Shown here: one piece after another, positions 44,806 through 52,532 of the stretch | How positions within the stretch are numbered: position 1 is the stretch's first letter | How the letters are laid out: each line of letters begins with the position of its first letter | NCBI GenBank assembly: GCA_018658105.1 | Contig: JABHVW010000004.1 | Coordinates: 62,001 to 126,000, forward strand | Reading direction: 5' to 3' | DNA: 64,000 nt | Source of the DNA: Candidatus Peregrinibacteria bacterium | GTDB taxonomy: Bacteria; Patescibacteriota; Gracilibacteria; UBA1369; 2-02-FULL-48-14 | Translations under genes and position numbers: made by a program | The notes under the pieces: model-generated | Seen by the model: only the letters and a program-made list of their open reading frames with translations | Told to the model about the DNA's origin: nothing | Databases searched by the model: none

Positions 44806-44874
44806 CTAGCAGCTTCGATGCCAACAAACTGTACTCCACACCCGAGCCAATGGGTGTGCCTGACACACCAAAAA

Positions 44875-44920
44875 TGGAGCCGTCACCGGGATTTGAACCC
44901 GGGACCCCCAGCTTACCATG
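44875..44920 (-). pseudogene. tRNA-Thr(GGU), detached 3' half
   Basis: Minus strand: anticodon loop ATGGTAA (44919-44913), 3' anticodon stem GCTGG (44912-44908), variable loop, T arm CCGGG/CCCGG, acceptor TGACGGC (44885-44879), discriminator and CCA (44877-44875). Upstream of the loop the sequence is unrelated. It fits the 5' half at 52524-52561: anticodon stem CCAGC/GCTGG pairs 5 of 5 and the acceptor pairs 7 of 7 with one G-U. Confidence 0.88.
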
Positions 44921-44935
44921 AATAGCATGTACTCC
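44912..44935. other. Left attachment site of the element (core plus arm)
   Basis: Core CTTACCATG (44912-44920) is a direct repeat of 52524-52532 and contains exactly the 7-nt anticodon loop with one base each side. The inner arm ATGTACTCC (44927-44935) is the inverted complement of GGAGTACAT at 52514-52522. Joined in a circle the ends give arm-core-inverted arm, a typical tyrosine-recombinase crossover site. Confidence 0.8.
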
Positions 44936-45058
44936 ACGCAGCACTCTTTTGGCTAGTCTATGCGGCATAGCGGTAGATTGGCTCGTGGTTTCAATGTGCA
45001 ATTGGACGGGTACATCCGTGAGTAGTTTAGCATAGGTTTCCTGACCCTGAATATTGAC

Positions 45059-45086
45059 TTGTCTTACGCCCCACAATGGCTATACT
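45059..45086 (+). promoter_or_regulatory. Promoter at the left end of the element
   Basis: TTGTCT (45059-45064), 16-nt spacer, TATACT (45081-45086), 23 nt before the ATG at 45110. It overlaps any earlier start of the following frame, which fixes that gene's start. From 44806 to here there is no other gene besides the tRNA half and att sequences. Confidence 0.5.
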
Positions 45087-45109
45087 GTCAACCATTTAAC
45101 CAACTCAAA

Positions 45110-46294
45110 ATGCCTAACAATGGAGACCCAGTTCCAGGTGAACTAGAACAAGGTGCACTCGTAGAAACAGCACCAACTCATGCTGAGGGTGTAGCTGTAA
45201 CAAACGAAAGAGATGTAACAACTTCAACACTAGAGATCACGACTCAAACAAGATTTGCTGATTCTGCTGGATTCACTGCAGAAGCCGCAGGAGAGCTATT
45301 CCAATCTAGCTTGGTTATAATAAAAGCAAATTTAGATGACATAGAAGCTGGTCTTGGTGAACAACTAGATCCCTTTTTAGACAACCCAGAAAAAGAATCT
45401 ACAGTAATGCGCAGCTTACTAGAAAAGGCTGAAGCAGCTGGAAACCACGAGTTAAAAGTTGCATTGTTCAATGTCTATCGAGTTTCTGTCTCTTACGGAA
45501 GAGGAGCAGCATATGGAGCAAACCCTAAGGGGCCAAGCTCAGACGTGAACAAGTTCTTCAACGATAAACTGGAAATCCCTGAAACTGGCCTTATTGTTGT
45601 GGACTTCTTCTTCATTCGAAACTTTGCACAAATTGTTGAACGTCTAACTGCACTTGGAACGAGAGATGGCACAAACTACCTAAGTAGATTGCGAATCCGT
45701 GTGCCAAACTTCGTTCTTGCAAATCACCTTGCTGGCCTAGACCGCACATCTGATAATGCTAAAGCTTTCGCTGCAGCCTGTGAACTAATCGGCGAAGACC
45801 AAGTAATTGTAGGCGAAGGAATAACACACACTGGAGATATTGCACTTGGCGAAGGAGAGGAAATGGCAATCCGTTTCGCTCCACGGGCAGATGCAATTAT
45901 TGCAGATTTCGCTTCGGACACAGAAGGATTAGATGATCAATTTGCAGCTTCAGAAAGAGCTTTTGTCACCAGACTTCAAAAAACATTTACCGACCTAACA
46001 GTTGGGGGAATAGCAATGGTCAACGTTGCTGTGGCAAAAGATGACCATGCACCTCTTGCAATCATGCCAGACAAACTAAGCTTAAACCCTGGTGTGAGAA
46101 AATCTCAACTACAGGCACTAGTTACAGAAGCTTGTCTATCATTTAGTGGCACCGTTTCAATACAGCCAGAACCCGGTGGTGAATTTGTTAACCCTGGGTC
46201 TTCTATTGCACCAGAAGTTACTGACATTGAAAATCCTTTGGAAGGACAAAACTTCAATGCAACAACTTACTTTGTTGTTAGGAGGGATTCATAG
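45110..46294 (+). CDS. Hypothetical protein, first cargo gene
   Basis: A 394-aa acidic soluble protein. The start at 45110 (MPNNGDPVPG) is chosen over 45059 because of the promoter. A segment around residues 245-310 (ADAIIADFASDTEGL to DLTVGGIAMVNVA) has the strand-helix spacing of the late part of a Rossmann-fold methyltransferase, but no SAM-binding glycine motif was found, so this is weak. Unknown function. Confidence 0.5.
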   Translation: MPNNGDPVPGELEQGALVETAPTHAEGVAVTNERDVTTSTLEITTQTRFADSAGFTAEAAGELFQSSLVIIKANLDDIEAGLGEQLDPFLDNPEKESTVMRSLLEKAEAAGNHELKVALFNVYRVSVSYGRGAAYGANPKGPSSDVNKFFNDKLEIPETGLIVVDFFFIRNFAQIVERLTALGTRDGTNYLSRLRIRVPNFVLANHLAGLDRTSDNAKAFAAACELIGEDQVIVGEGITHTGDIALGEGEEMAIRFAPRADAIIADFASDTEGLDDQFAASERAFVTRLQKTFTDLTVGGIAMVNVAVAKDDHAPLAIMPDKLSLNPGVRKSQLQALVTEACLSFSGTVSIQPEPGGEFVNPGSSIAPEVTDIENPLEGQNFNATTYFVVRRDS

Positions 46295-46421
46295 AGGTCA
46301 TAGCCTGACATTCCACGCCAGTGTACTTCACATTCCAGGCCAGGGGGTGCCTGACGTAGTTTTGCCATATATAGAAAAAAGAGCAAGAATAAGCTAAAAT
46401 ACAACAAAAACACCTCCTCAT

Positions 46422-47894
46422 ATGTACATATACTTCACTGATTATTTCAAAATCTCTCCAGAGGCTCTTGATAAATACGGAGCTTTCAACATTTCATTGG
46501 TTTCTGACCTACCCTTGTTCATTGATCCGTTTCTTTTATTCAACAGTAAAAAAGATGAATACCAAACTCTACATGAAGAAATCATCAATTATTTGAAGTT
46601 TCTGAAAAAGAAATCTACTACTATGGAGATAGATAAAGGCGCATTAAAAGCATGGTATTCATTTAAAGAGGTAAAACAAAACTGGTTTGGCTTTTCTATT
46701 GGAGGAAATAGTGGGAGCGGTCTAGGCCCAGGTTTTGCAAAAGCATTAAACGAAAATTTATCCAAAATCTTTAAAGGGTTTGGCGAAGAAGAGATAACCA
46801 AAGGAAGTCATCTTGAAAAGCTTTGCTTAATTAGAGAGGGAGTTGGCAAAGACAGCATCAGTGATTTTGCAACAAACCTAATAAAAGGTTTTTTGCTAGA
46901 ATATACAGAAGAGTTCACAAAGAAAAATGTCCCCGAAGAGTTAACCGATGAATTTCGTGTCCAGAAAGCAAAATTCAATTATCAAACTGAATCATGGGAG
47001 GAGGGCAAATTCGTTCTACCTAAACATCAAAACGACTTTGTACTGCTCACTCCAAAAGATTTACTCACAAAAGACGACACATGGATTAACAAGACCGACT
47101 TAATAAATGATTTTGATCGTATTCCCGACTCTGTACCCGATGAACAGCTTAGGTTCCAGATCAACAATTACTTCGAAAGTCAGCTTGCGAATGAACCCGA
47201 TGAAGAACCAACCAAAGAGGAAACAAAAAAAGCAGCTTACTCCACACTTCAAGAGTTTCCTGAATTGATTGATTTCTTTATTAAATACAAAGAGGCAAAT
47301 GGAGCACGTGCAGAAAACCTCAGTAGTCAAAAGGTCAAATTCTCACAAGAAGTTTACATTGAGAATGTAAGAAATTTTGTAAATAAACTACAAAGAACAG
47401 AGTTTTATGAGCTACCAGAAGAAAACAGCTTCATAGAGGCAAAAAAGAAAATCCGCGCATTAAAAAAATTCATTGAAAGCAATGATGGATATAGATTGTT
47501 CTATGACAACACTGGTAAAGCAGTAAAGAAGGAAAGTGACTTACAATTATTATTTCAATTAGCATGTCATGATTCAATTTTTGACATTAATCGTGAACCA
47601 AATAACGGAAGAGGTCCAGTAGATTTCACATTTTCTTTTGGGAAAAAAGATAAAACCCTTGTTGAATTTAAACTTGCCTCAAATACACAATTAAAACGAA
47701 ACCTACTAAAGCAGGTCGAAATTTATCAAGAAGCAAATGACACCGAGATGGCATTCAAAGTAATCATATTTTTCTCAGAAAAAGAACACGCAAGAGTCAA
47801 AAGAATTCTCATGGAAGCAGAACTAATGGAAAAACAAAATATTATATTGATAGACGGTAGAAACGACAATAAACCTTCAGCATCGAAGGCGTAA
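46422..47894 (+). CDS. PD-(D/E)XK nuclease-like protein, candidate defence gene
   Basis: A 490-aa protein. The N-terminal domain begins YFTDYFKISPEALDKYGAFNISLVSDLPLFIDPFLLFNS. The C-terminal domain carries GPVDFTFSFGKKDKTLVEFKLASN near residue 410, reading as the D...(V)E-x-K core of a PD-(D/E)XK nuclease, then LKQVEIYQEANDTEMAFKVIIFFSEKE. The family end DNKPSASKA is complete. Such proteins are scattered in genomic islands; a restriction or anti-phage role is plausible but not shown. No methylase or partner is adjacent. Nuclease-fold confidence is moderate; the defence role is inference. Confidence 0.65.
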   Translation: MYIYFTDYFKISPEALDKYGAFNISLVSDLPLFIDPFLLFNSKKDEYQTLHEEIINYLKFLKKKSTTMEIDKGALKAWYSFKEVKQNWFGFSIGGNSGSGLGPGFAKALNENLSKIFKGFGEEEITKGSHLEKLCLIREGVGKDSISDFATNLIKGFLLEYTEEFTKKNVPEELTDEFRVQKAKFNYQTESWEEGKFVLPKHQNDFVLLTPKDLLTKDDTWINKTDLINDFDRIPDSVPDEQLRFQINNYFESQLANEPDEEPTKEETKKAAYSTLQEFPELIDFFIKYKEANGARAENLSSQKVKFSQEVYIENVRNFVNKLQRTEFYELPEENSFIEAKKKIRALKKFIESNDGYRLFYDNTGKAVKKESDLQLLFQLACHDSIFDINREPNNGRGPVDFTFSFGKKDKTLVEFKLASNTQLKRNLLKQVEIYQEANDTEMAFKVIIFFSEKEHARVKRILMEAELMEKQNIILIDGRNDNKPSASKA

Positions 47895-48079
47895 TTATTC
47901 CACATTCAACGTCCTAAAAAAGCACAAGTTAGGCAATGATTTTCTGTCTTTATTTTTTGCAGAAAAAATATTTAACAGATTACTTGTAATACAAAAAGGC
48001 ACTACTGAAGAGATTACAAATATAAAATCAAACAAGCACAACCTTGATCAAACTCTTAAATAAGAGTAAATTCCAGCCG
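47895..48079 (+). other. Intergenic stretch, possible gene remnant
   Basis: A/T-rich. One frame stays open for about 50 codons until the stop at 48061-48063 (NVLKKHKLGNDFLSLFFAEKIFNRLL...) but has no ATG, GTG or TTG in a useful place before its core, so it may be the debris of a gene. No promoter or terminator was convincing. Confidence 0.3.
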
Positions 48080-48207
48080 TACCCTACAAATCTTATCTCG
48101 CAAGGAATCTTGCTCGTCGTATCTCAATAGTGAGTAACGATGGGCGGGTTCGGGCCACTATTGAGCGCCCTTGCGGCAGGAGATTTGTGGGGTACACCGA
48201 CCCGTCC
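48080..48207 (+). ncRNA. Candidate structured RNA with nested stems and loop-tail pairing
   Basis: Three nested stems: 14 bp (48080-48093 with 48181-48194, one G-U), 7 bp CGCAAGG/CCTTGCG (48099-48105 with 48169-48175) and 10 bp CTCAATAGTG/CACTATTGAG (48123-48132 with 48156-48165). The 23-nt apical loop holds GGGCGGGTTCGG (48142-48153), complementary to the tail CCGACCCGTCC (48197-48207) over 11 bp with one bulge, and the tail is followed by five T (48208-48212). So the loop could form a pseudoknot, or the loop-tail pair could act as a terminator that excludes the nested stems. No known RNA class recognised. Possible alternatives are a DNA-level origin or recombination structure. Confidence 0.55.
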
Positions 48208-48230
48208 TTTTTGCTATTAACCCCACAAGC

Positions 48231-48698
48231 ATGGCAACCACACAAAACCAAACACCAATTTATAAACGTTGGTACTTCATTGCACTCATCTGCGCAATTG
48301 TCTTCGTAGCCCTTCTCCCAAATTGCACCAGCAATCTAGAAGAAGCCGCATATGACCACCCTATGGTCTTAGATATAGCCTCACTCATCAACACCTCACC
48401 TGAGAACTTTGAATCAGTCCTAGGCGAAGGAAAACATGATTTCTTTGAAAGTGCTGGAGACATCAGCTGGAACACCGACACCTATTACATCGATGCTCAC
48501 TTCGAGAACAATCAGTCCAGTGAGCTTTTCTTCAATTATATAAAAGCTGGGGCAAGTGAAGAGGAGGTCCTCGCAGCAGGAAATCTTGAGAATAAAGCAT
48601 CCAACTATCGCATCGAAATTCAACCATGGCTCGACCCTTCAAGTGCAGGAGCAAATGGTGAAGCTCAAATTGCGGGTGTTCATGTCTATGCAAAGTAG
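48231..48698 (+). CDS. Hypothetical membrane-anchored protein, cargo gene
   Basis: A 155-aa protein with one N-terminal hydrophobic segment (YFIALICAIVFVALLPNC), either a membrane anchor or a poor lipobox at Cys34, and an acidic extracytoplasmic domain ending GEAQIAGVHVYAK. The frame is open to 48171, but that part falls in the structured RNA region, so the ATG at 48231 is used. Its 20-nt leader directly follows the RNA candidate, which may control it. Confidence 0.55.
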   Translation: MATTQNQTPIYKRWYFIALICAIVFVALLPNCTSNLEEAAYDHPMVLDIASLINTSPENFESVLGEGKHDFFESAGDISWNTDTYYIDAHFENNQSSELFFNYIKAGASEEEVLAAGNLENKASNYRIEIQPWLDPSSAGANGEAQIAGVHVYAK

Positions 48699-48861
48699 TT
48701 CCTTCTAACCCTCAGACAATAAGGCTCCAAAACCTCACAAAACCTGACACTCAGCTTTCCATAGAAAACTTCCAAAATAAATCAAATCTAACCTGAATTG
48801 TTAAGAAATGCTAAGGTTCAACATCCCATAGTAAAAACAAAAATGTTATGGTGCAGGATGT

Positions 48862-49560
48862 ATGACTTCAAACGAACCAGATCAAAGCTACAACAAAATA
48901 CTTGCCTACTTTCGTAGCATCATCAAAACAGAAACATTTGAGAGAAAAGTAGAAGCAATTCGAAAAGAATGTGAGGTGCCTCCCTTTGGATTCATCCCAG
49001 AAGTCCATGGGACAAACCCACCCGAAAGGAAAAAGCATGAAAAAAAACTTTTCAAAAAAGCAGCTACATTAGCTGGCGAGTACGGGTTGAAACTTCCATT
49101 CTGGGAAGATGTAATAATTCAATACATATTATTTTCAGAAATTGACCTATCAATGACCGAAAACTACAGCCTAGTTCATTTAAGAGACATTCCTAATAGT
49201 AAAGAGGGGGCAAAATACAACTCTGTGTGGAGAGAATATAATAATTATGAAGATGAGTTCTACCCAATTTGCCTCATGATTAGCCCATATGCCTCAAGGA
49301 GAGATATTGAAGACTTTATAAAGAAAAACTTCAGTAAGCAAATCAAGCCTGCACTCAAAGAACATCGCAAACCAGGTATAGACATAGGCAAAAAACGGAT
49401 CGGAATGGAGTATGTAAGAGCAAGAAATGAATTTATCTACAACCATAAAAATTTACCTCTTAAAGAAATTGGTGAGCTCGTGAAAAAAGAGTTTGGAGAG
49501 GAACTTGATGATGGCTACATAGGAAAAATTATCTCTATGGAAAAGAAAGCCAGAAAATAA
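48862..49560 (+). CDS. Hypothetical protein with possible C-terminal helix-turn-helix
   Basis: A 232-aa basic soluble protein. The C-terminal LPLKEIGELVKKEFGEELDDGYIGKIISMEKK has the look of a helix-turn-helix with a recognition-helix-like end, and the KRIGMEYVRARNEFIYNHK stretch precedes it. Might be an element regulator or recombination directionality factor; evidence is weak. It is the gene before the first tyrosine recombinase. 163 nt upstream hold no gene. Confidence 0.5.
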   Translation: MTSNEPDQSYNKILAYFRSIIKTETFERKVEAIRKECEVPPFGFIPEVHGTNPPERKKHEKKLFKKAATLAGEYGLKLPFWEDVIIQYILFSEIDLSMTENYSLVHLRDIPNSKEGAKYNSVWREYNNYEDEFYPICLMISPYASRRDIEDFIKKNFSKQIKPALKEHRKPGIDIGKKRIGMEYVRARNEFIYNHKNLPLKEIGELVKKEFGEELDDGYIGKIISMEKKARK

Positions 49561-49641
49561 GTGTACTACATTTAATACTTAGATTGCTTTTTTAGTGAGG
49601 ACTAGATTTTCCGTATGCTTATAAACTAACCACATCCAAGC

Positions 49642-50622
49642 ATGAACACATTCGCCCCACTACGCATCCTTTTAACCTTAACTGAAGAAGAAGAATTCGA
49701 AGAACTCATCAATCCTGAACACACACCTCTTTGGGAATGTTGGCCAAACTACATAAGAAGGCAAGAAGTCTTCCAGCATTCACTCTCAACAACCAGAAGT
49801 GTAAGAGACACACTGAGAATGCTAATGCGTCACTGTGGAATCTACTCAGTTGAAGACTACAATGACCCAGAAGTCATACAAGATGCTCTTCTAGAGCTAA
49901 AAGGCAATCGAGGATTTGGAGAAACCACATACAACTCATATCTAAAAAACATCAAAAGTTACCTTATCTTTCTAAGACGAAACGGGATCATCAAAGAAGT
50001 CCACCTAGATAGAGTAGAAAAATTCAAGAACATCATTCATGAACAGCATACCCAAACGGAAGAAGAGGTCATTCAGGTCCTCGCACAGCTCCTCAATAGA
50101 CGACAAACAACACTAGAACGACTTCGAAACATATTCTTCTACAAATTACTGATACTCACGGGTGCCCGCCCATCTGAACTTGAACGATTAAAAAAAGAAA
50201 ATATCATCAAACAAGGGGAAAAATGGACCATCAAAATAAGGGGTGGGAAAAACAAGCCAAGCAACCGCTTCTACTACCTTCCCTCTGGAGTAAAAGATGC
50301 CCTCATCCCATACATGCTCTACAGAAAGCAGCTAGCCAGAAATGAAGACTGGCTTTTCGCCTCTCAATCAAAGCGAACAGGCTGGACATCAAAAGGAATG
50401 CGACACTTGCTCAAGAAGCTCTCGAAAGAACTTGGCTTCACTGTTGGACTTTATTCCACCCGACGATACGTAGCAACAAAACTCGCATTAGCAGGAGCCA
50501 CTGATAGTGAAATAGGCAACCACTTAGGCCACACACGTCTATCAACAACAAAGCGCTACATAAAACAGTGTGGCGCACTTACGAAAAAGAATGTGGACAA
50601 ATTGAGTGAGCTATTAAACTAA
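49642..50622 (+). CDS. Tyrosine recombinase (phage-integrase family), variant active site
   Basis: A 326-aa tyrosine recombinase. The N-terminal SAM-like core-binding domain spans about 45-135. The catalytic domain has R in LTGARPSELERL, K in RGGKNKP, YSTRRYVATKLA where HxxR is usual (His replaced by Tyr, Arg kept), H in LGHTRLSTTKRY and the nucleophile Tyr. Active-site set R-K-Y-R-H-Y is tolerated in several recombinases. Lies inside the element, away from its ends, so it may be a second transposase/integrase or the relic of an earlier insertion. Confidence 0.88.
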   Translation: MNTFAPLRILLTLTEEEEFEELINPEHTPLWECWPNYIRRQEVFQHSLSTTRSVRDTLRMLMRHCGIYSVEDYNDPEVIQDALLELKGNRGFGETTYNSYLKNIKSYLIFLRRNGIIKEVHLDRVEKFKNIIHEQHTQTEEEVIQVLAQLLNRRQTTLERLRNIFFYKLLILTGARPSELERLKKENIIKQGEKWTIKIRGGKNKPSNRFYYLPSGVKDALIPYMLYRKQLARNEDWLFASQSKRTGWTSKGMRHLLKKLSKELGFTVGLYSTRRYVATKLALAGATDSEIGNHLGHTRLSTTKRYIKQCGALTKKNVDKLSELLN

Positions 50623-50689
50623 TTATAGAGAGCAAACATTGATAGAGTGACTAAAGAAAGCTAATCTCAAGACACAACTACAAAATATT

Positions 50690-51370
50690 ATGTCCATGTC
50701 ATCATTAGAAAGGGAACTCAATGAACAAGTAGATAGACAACTGAGAAAAGATAAGCCCATCTTAATTGAGAGATTCATCAAAAGATTAGTCGAAACAGGG
50801 TACCCACCAGAGCATCTACAGCTCGAATGGCAAAATTCAAATGACCACTTTGACTTAGCTGTGATCGAACCAGAATCAAATCAATTAATAGCTGCATTTG
50901 ATTTCACTACACCAGCAGTTTCAACACAAGTGATTTCAACTTCAACTGAAGCTAGAGAGCGAATCAAAAAATGCTCTGAATTAAAAGGGAAGAAAAACAT
51001 ACCAATCTACAAAATTTCCCTTAGCAGAGAAAATTCAAAGTTTTATCAATTTGTCATTAACATCGCCTCACCCGAAGAGGGTCACTTCGTTCCAATAAGT
51101 ACAGTTCCACCATTCCACAAATTAAACAAAAAAATCTTAGGCGGAAAAATTCATAAAGAGCGTGACTCCTTAAAAAGGATCACGGCATTACTGCTCTTTC
51201 TCACTATAGAGATTCTTATACTAAACTTGTTTGAACTAATGGAAATTTCAATTGAAACAATAACAATACTTGGAATAATTATTGGTTTATGCCTTCTCCC
51301 TCATGCCGAAAGCCTAAAATTTTTGAATCTGCAATTTACGAGCAAGAAAGACACAAAGAAGAAAACCTAA
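50690..51370 (+). CDS. Membrane-anchored nuclease-like protein
   Basis: A 226-aa protein. The N-terminal domain has a possible PD-(D/E)XK pattern: LQLEWQNSNDHFDLAVIEPESNQLIAAFDFTTP (D near residue 55, then F-D-F instead of E-x-K), so catalytic residues are only partly supported. The C-terminal part has two membrane helices (about 165-185 and 190-210) and a lysine-rich tail. Membrane-tethered effector proteins of this layout occur in phage defence, but the assignment is speculative. Its end overlaps the integrase end by 4 nt. Confidence 0.45.
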   Translation: MSMSSLERELNEQVDRQLRKDKPILIERFIKRLVETGYPPEHLQLEWQNSNDHFDLAVIEPESNQLIAAFDFTTPAVSTQVISTSTEARERIKKCSELKGKKNIPIYKISLSRENSKFYQFVINIASPEEGHFVPISTVPPFHKLNKKILGGKIHKERDSLKRITALLLFLTIEILILNLFELMEISIETITILGIIIGLCLLPHAESLKFLNLQFTSKKDTKKKT

Positions 51371-52269
51371 TTCAAACAATGCATCTCCGCAGCCTTCCCC
51401 ATCTGTTGCACCGAGCAAGTCAGATAGATAGTCGTCGTTGTGATCTTTGCATGTCCCATCATTTTTGAGAGCGTATAAATGTCTACTCCGCCTTCAAGCA
51501 TCAACCTGGCGAAAGCGTGTCGCAAAGTATGAGAAGAGAAATTCAGCTTTGTAGTCTTTCGTAATTTGAACATTAAATTGTTAATACAGCGTGGACCGAT
51601 TGGTAGATCTTTCTGAACCGCAGTAAAGAAATAGATACATTGTTTCTTCAAACGCTTCCTATCCTTCAAATACTCTTCAAGAATTGAAGCTAAGCGAGTA
51701 TTGATTGGAATGACCCTATCCTTCCCTCCTTTCCCTTGTTCAATGAAGAGAGACCTATTTTCAAGATCAACATGAGCCATCTTTAATTGGAAAACTTCCT
51801 TCCGTCTCAATCCAGCAAGCAACATAATCCCAACAATGCCTCTATTTCGGTATTTCTCGAAGGTATAAGTGTATTTCATGTGATAAGCGGCATCTAAGAC
51901 TAGAACCGCTTCAGACTGCGTTAGGGTCTTAGGAATGCGGGTTTCCATCTTGGGCTTTTCCATCTTTTCAACTGGGTTAACTTCCAAAACGCCCTCTTTC
52001 ACCATCCAAACGCAAACCTGATTAAAATGCTTTAGATAAGACCTAAAGGTTGAGGAACTCCATTTACGCTCAAGCTTCCCTTTGAAAAACCAAGATTCAA
52101 AAAGCTCTCTCGAAAGCTCATCTGGATACTCTACCTTTGTTTCTCTCAGAAACAGTTTCCACTTATCCTTGTAACCTTGAATAGTATAAGGCGAATAATT
52201 ACGAATCACTTCGCAATACTGAAGATACCGAAACAAAAGATGCTGAATTGTTTGTGTGCTGGCTTCCAT
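51367..52269 (-). CDS. XerC/D-like tyrosine recombinase, element integrase
   Basis: A 300-aa tyrosine recombinase with full catalytic set: R in LAGLRRKEVFQL, K in GKGGKDRVIP, HxLRH in SSHTLRHAFARLML, H in MMGHAKITTTTIY with the nucleophile Tyr. N-terminal core-binding domain about residues 8-95. It lies 58 nt from the intact tRNA-Thr and 254 nt from the right attachment core, the standard place for an integrase that acts at that site. Reads away from the tRNA. Confidence 0.93.
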   Translation of the reverse strand: MEASTQTIQHLLFRYLQYCEVIRNYSPYTIQGYKDKWKLFLRETKVEYPDELSRELFESWFFKGKLERKWSSSTFRSYLKHFNQVCVWMVKEGVLEVNPVEKMEKPKMETRIPKTLTQSEAVLVLDAAYHMKYTYTFEKYRNRGIVGIMLLAGLRRKEVFQLKMAHVDLENRSLFIEQGKGGKDRVIPINTRLASILEEYLKDRKRLKKQCIYFFTAVQKDLPIGPRCINNLMFKLRKTTKLNFSSHTLRHAFARLMLEGGVDIYTLSKMMGHAKITTTTIYLTCSVQQMGKAAEMHCLN

Positions 52270-52327
52270 AATTTTTTGGATTAGGAAATAAAAAGCCAGA
52301 TGTAACCTGTTAATCTACACATTAAAA

Positions 52328-52402
52328 TGGAGCCGTCACGGGGGATTGAACCCCGGACCTCGCCCTTACCATGGGCGCGCTCTACCACTGAGCTATGACG
52401 GC
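52328..52402 (-). tRNA. tRNA-Thr, anticodon GGU, carried by the element
   Basis: Minus strand: acceptor GCCGTCA/TGACGGC, D arm GAGC/GCTC, anticodon stem CGCCC/GGGCG, loop ATGGTAA with GGT, T arm CGGGG/CCCCG, CCA encoded (52330-52328). The anticodon region matches E. coli tRNA-Thr(GGU). It lies between the integrase and the right attachment core, so inside the element, and contains a third copy of the core CTTACCATG (52365-52373). Confidence 0.95.
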
Positions 52403-52523
52403 TTACTGATGAATTGTGGAGCCCGGAGACACATCCTCGAGGGCAGGTGTTCTGGACTATGTGTATAACTCCTCTTTGTGTGTTATACTAGCCGATAACT
52501 CATTTTGGCTGGAGGAGTACATC
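52403..52523. other. Right inner end of the element
   Basis: No gene. Contains an inverted repeat TATAAC (12-nt gap) GTTATA in the stretch 52462-52490, which could be a promoter region for the intact tRNA or recombinase arm sites, and ends in the attP arm GGAGTACAT (52514-52522). Confidence 0.4.
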
Positions 52524-52532
52524 CTTACCATG
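52514..52532. other. Right attachment site of the element (arm plus core)
   Basis: GGAGTACAT arm at 52514-52522 and core CTTACCATG at 52524-52532. The arm is the inverted complement of 44927-44935. Bases to the right of the core belong to the host tRNA half. Confidence 0.8.

Larger units (their letters stand above)
44830..44937. repeat. Direct repeat TGTACTCCAC flanking the tRNA-Thr 3' half
   Basis: TGTACTCCAC occurs at 44830-44839, outside the element, and at 44928-44937, inside its left end. The latter contains the left attP arm. The outer copy may be an accessory recombinase site or a scar of earlier recombination. Confidence 0.4.
44921..52523. mobile_element. 7.6-kb integrative element inserted in a tRNA-Thr anticodon loop
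   Basis: Bounded by 9-bp core repeats (44912-44920, 52524-52532) that separate two halves of one tRNA-Thr(GGU). Contents: unknown 394-aa gene, PD-(D/E)XK-type protein, structured RNA candidate, small membrane protein, 232-aa unknown, tyrosine recombinase, membrane-anchored nuclease-like protein, second tyrosine recombinase next to the right end, and an intact tRNA-Thr(GGU) at 52328-52402. No replication or conjugation gene seen, so it is integrative and either mobilisable or spread by other means. The intact tRNA differs from the split one in the anticodon stem and T arm, so it is not a recent copy and would restore the lost tRNA. Confidence 0.85.

Noticed and set aside
47895-48063. Small gene after the PD-(D/E)XK protein
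   Set aside because: The frame is open but has no plausible start codon.
52328-52402. Intact tRNA-Thr as the second boundary of the element
   Set aside because: It also contains the core, but its 5' anticodon stem CGCCC cannot pair with GCTGG of the 3' half; the half at 52524-52561 pairs perfectly.
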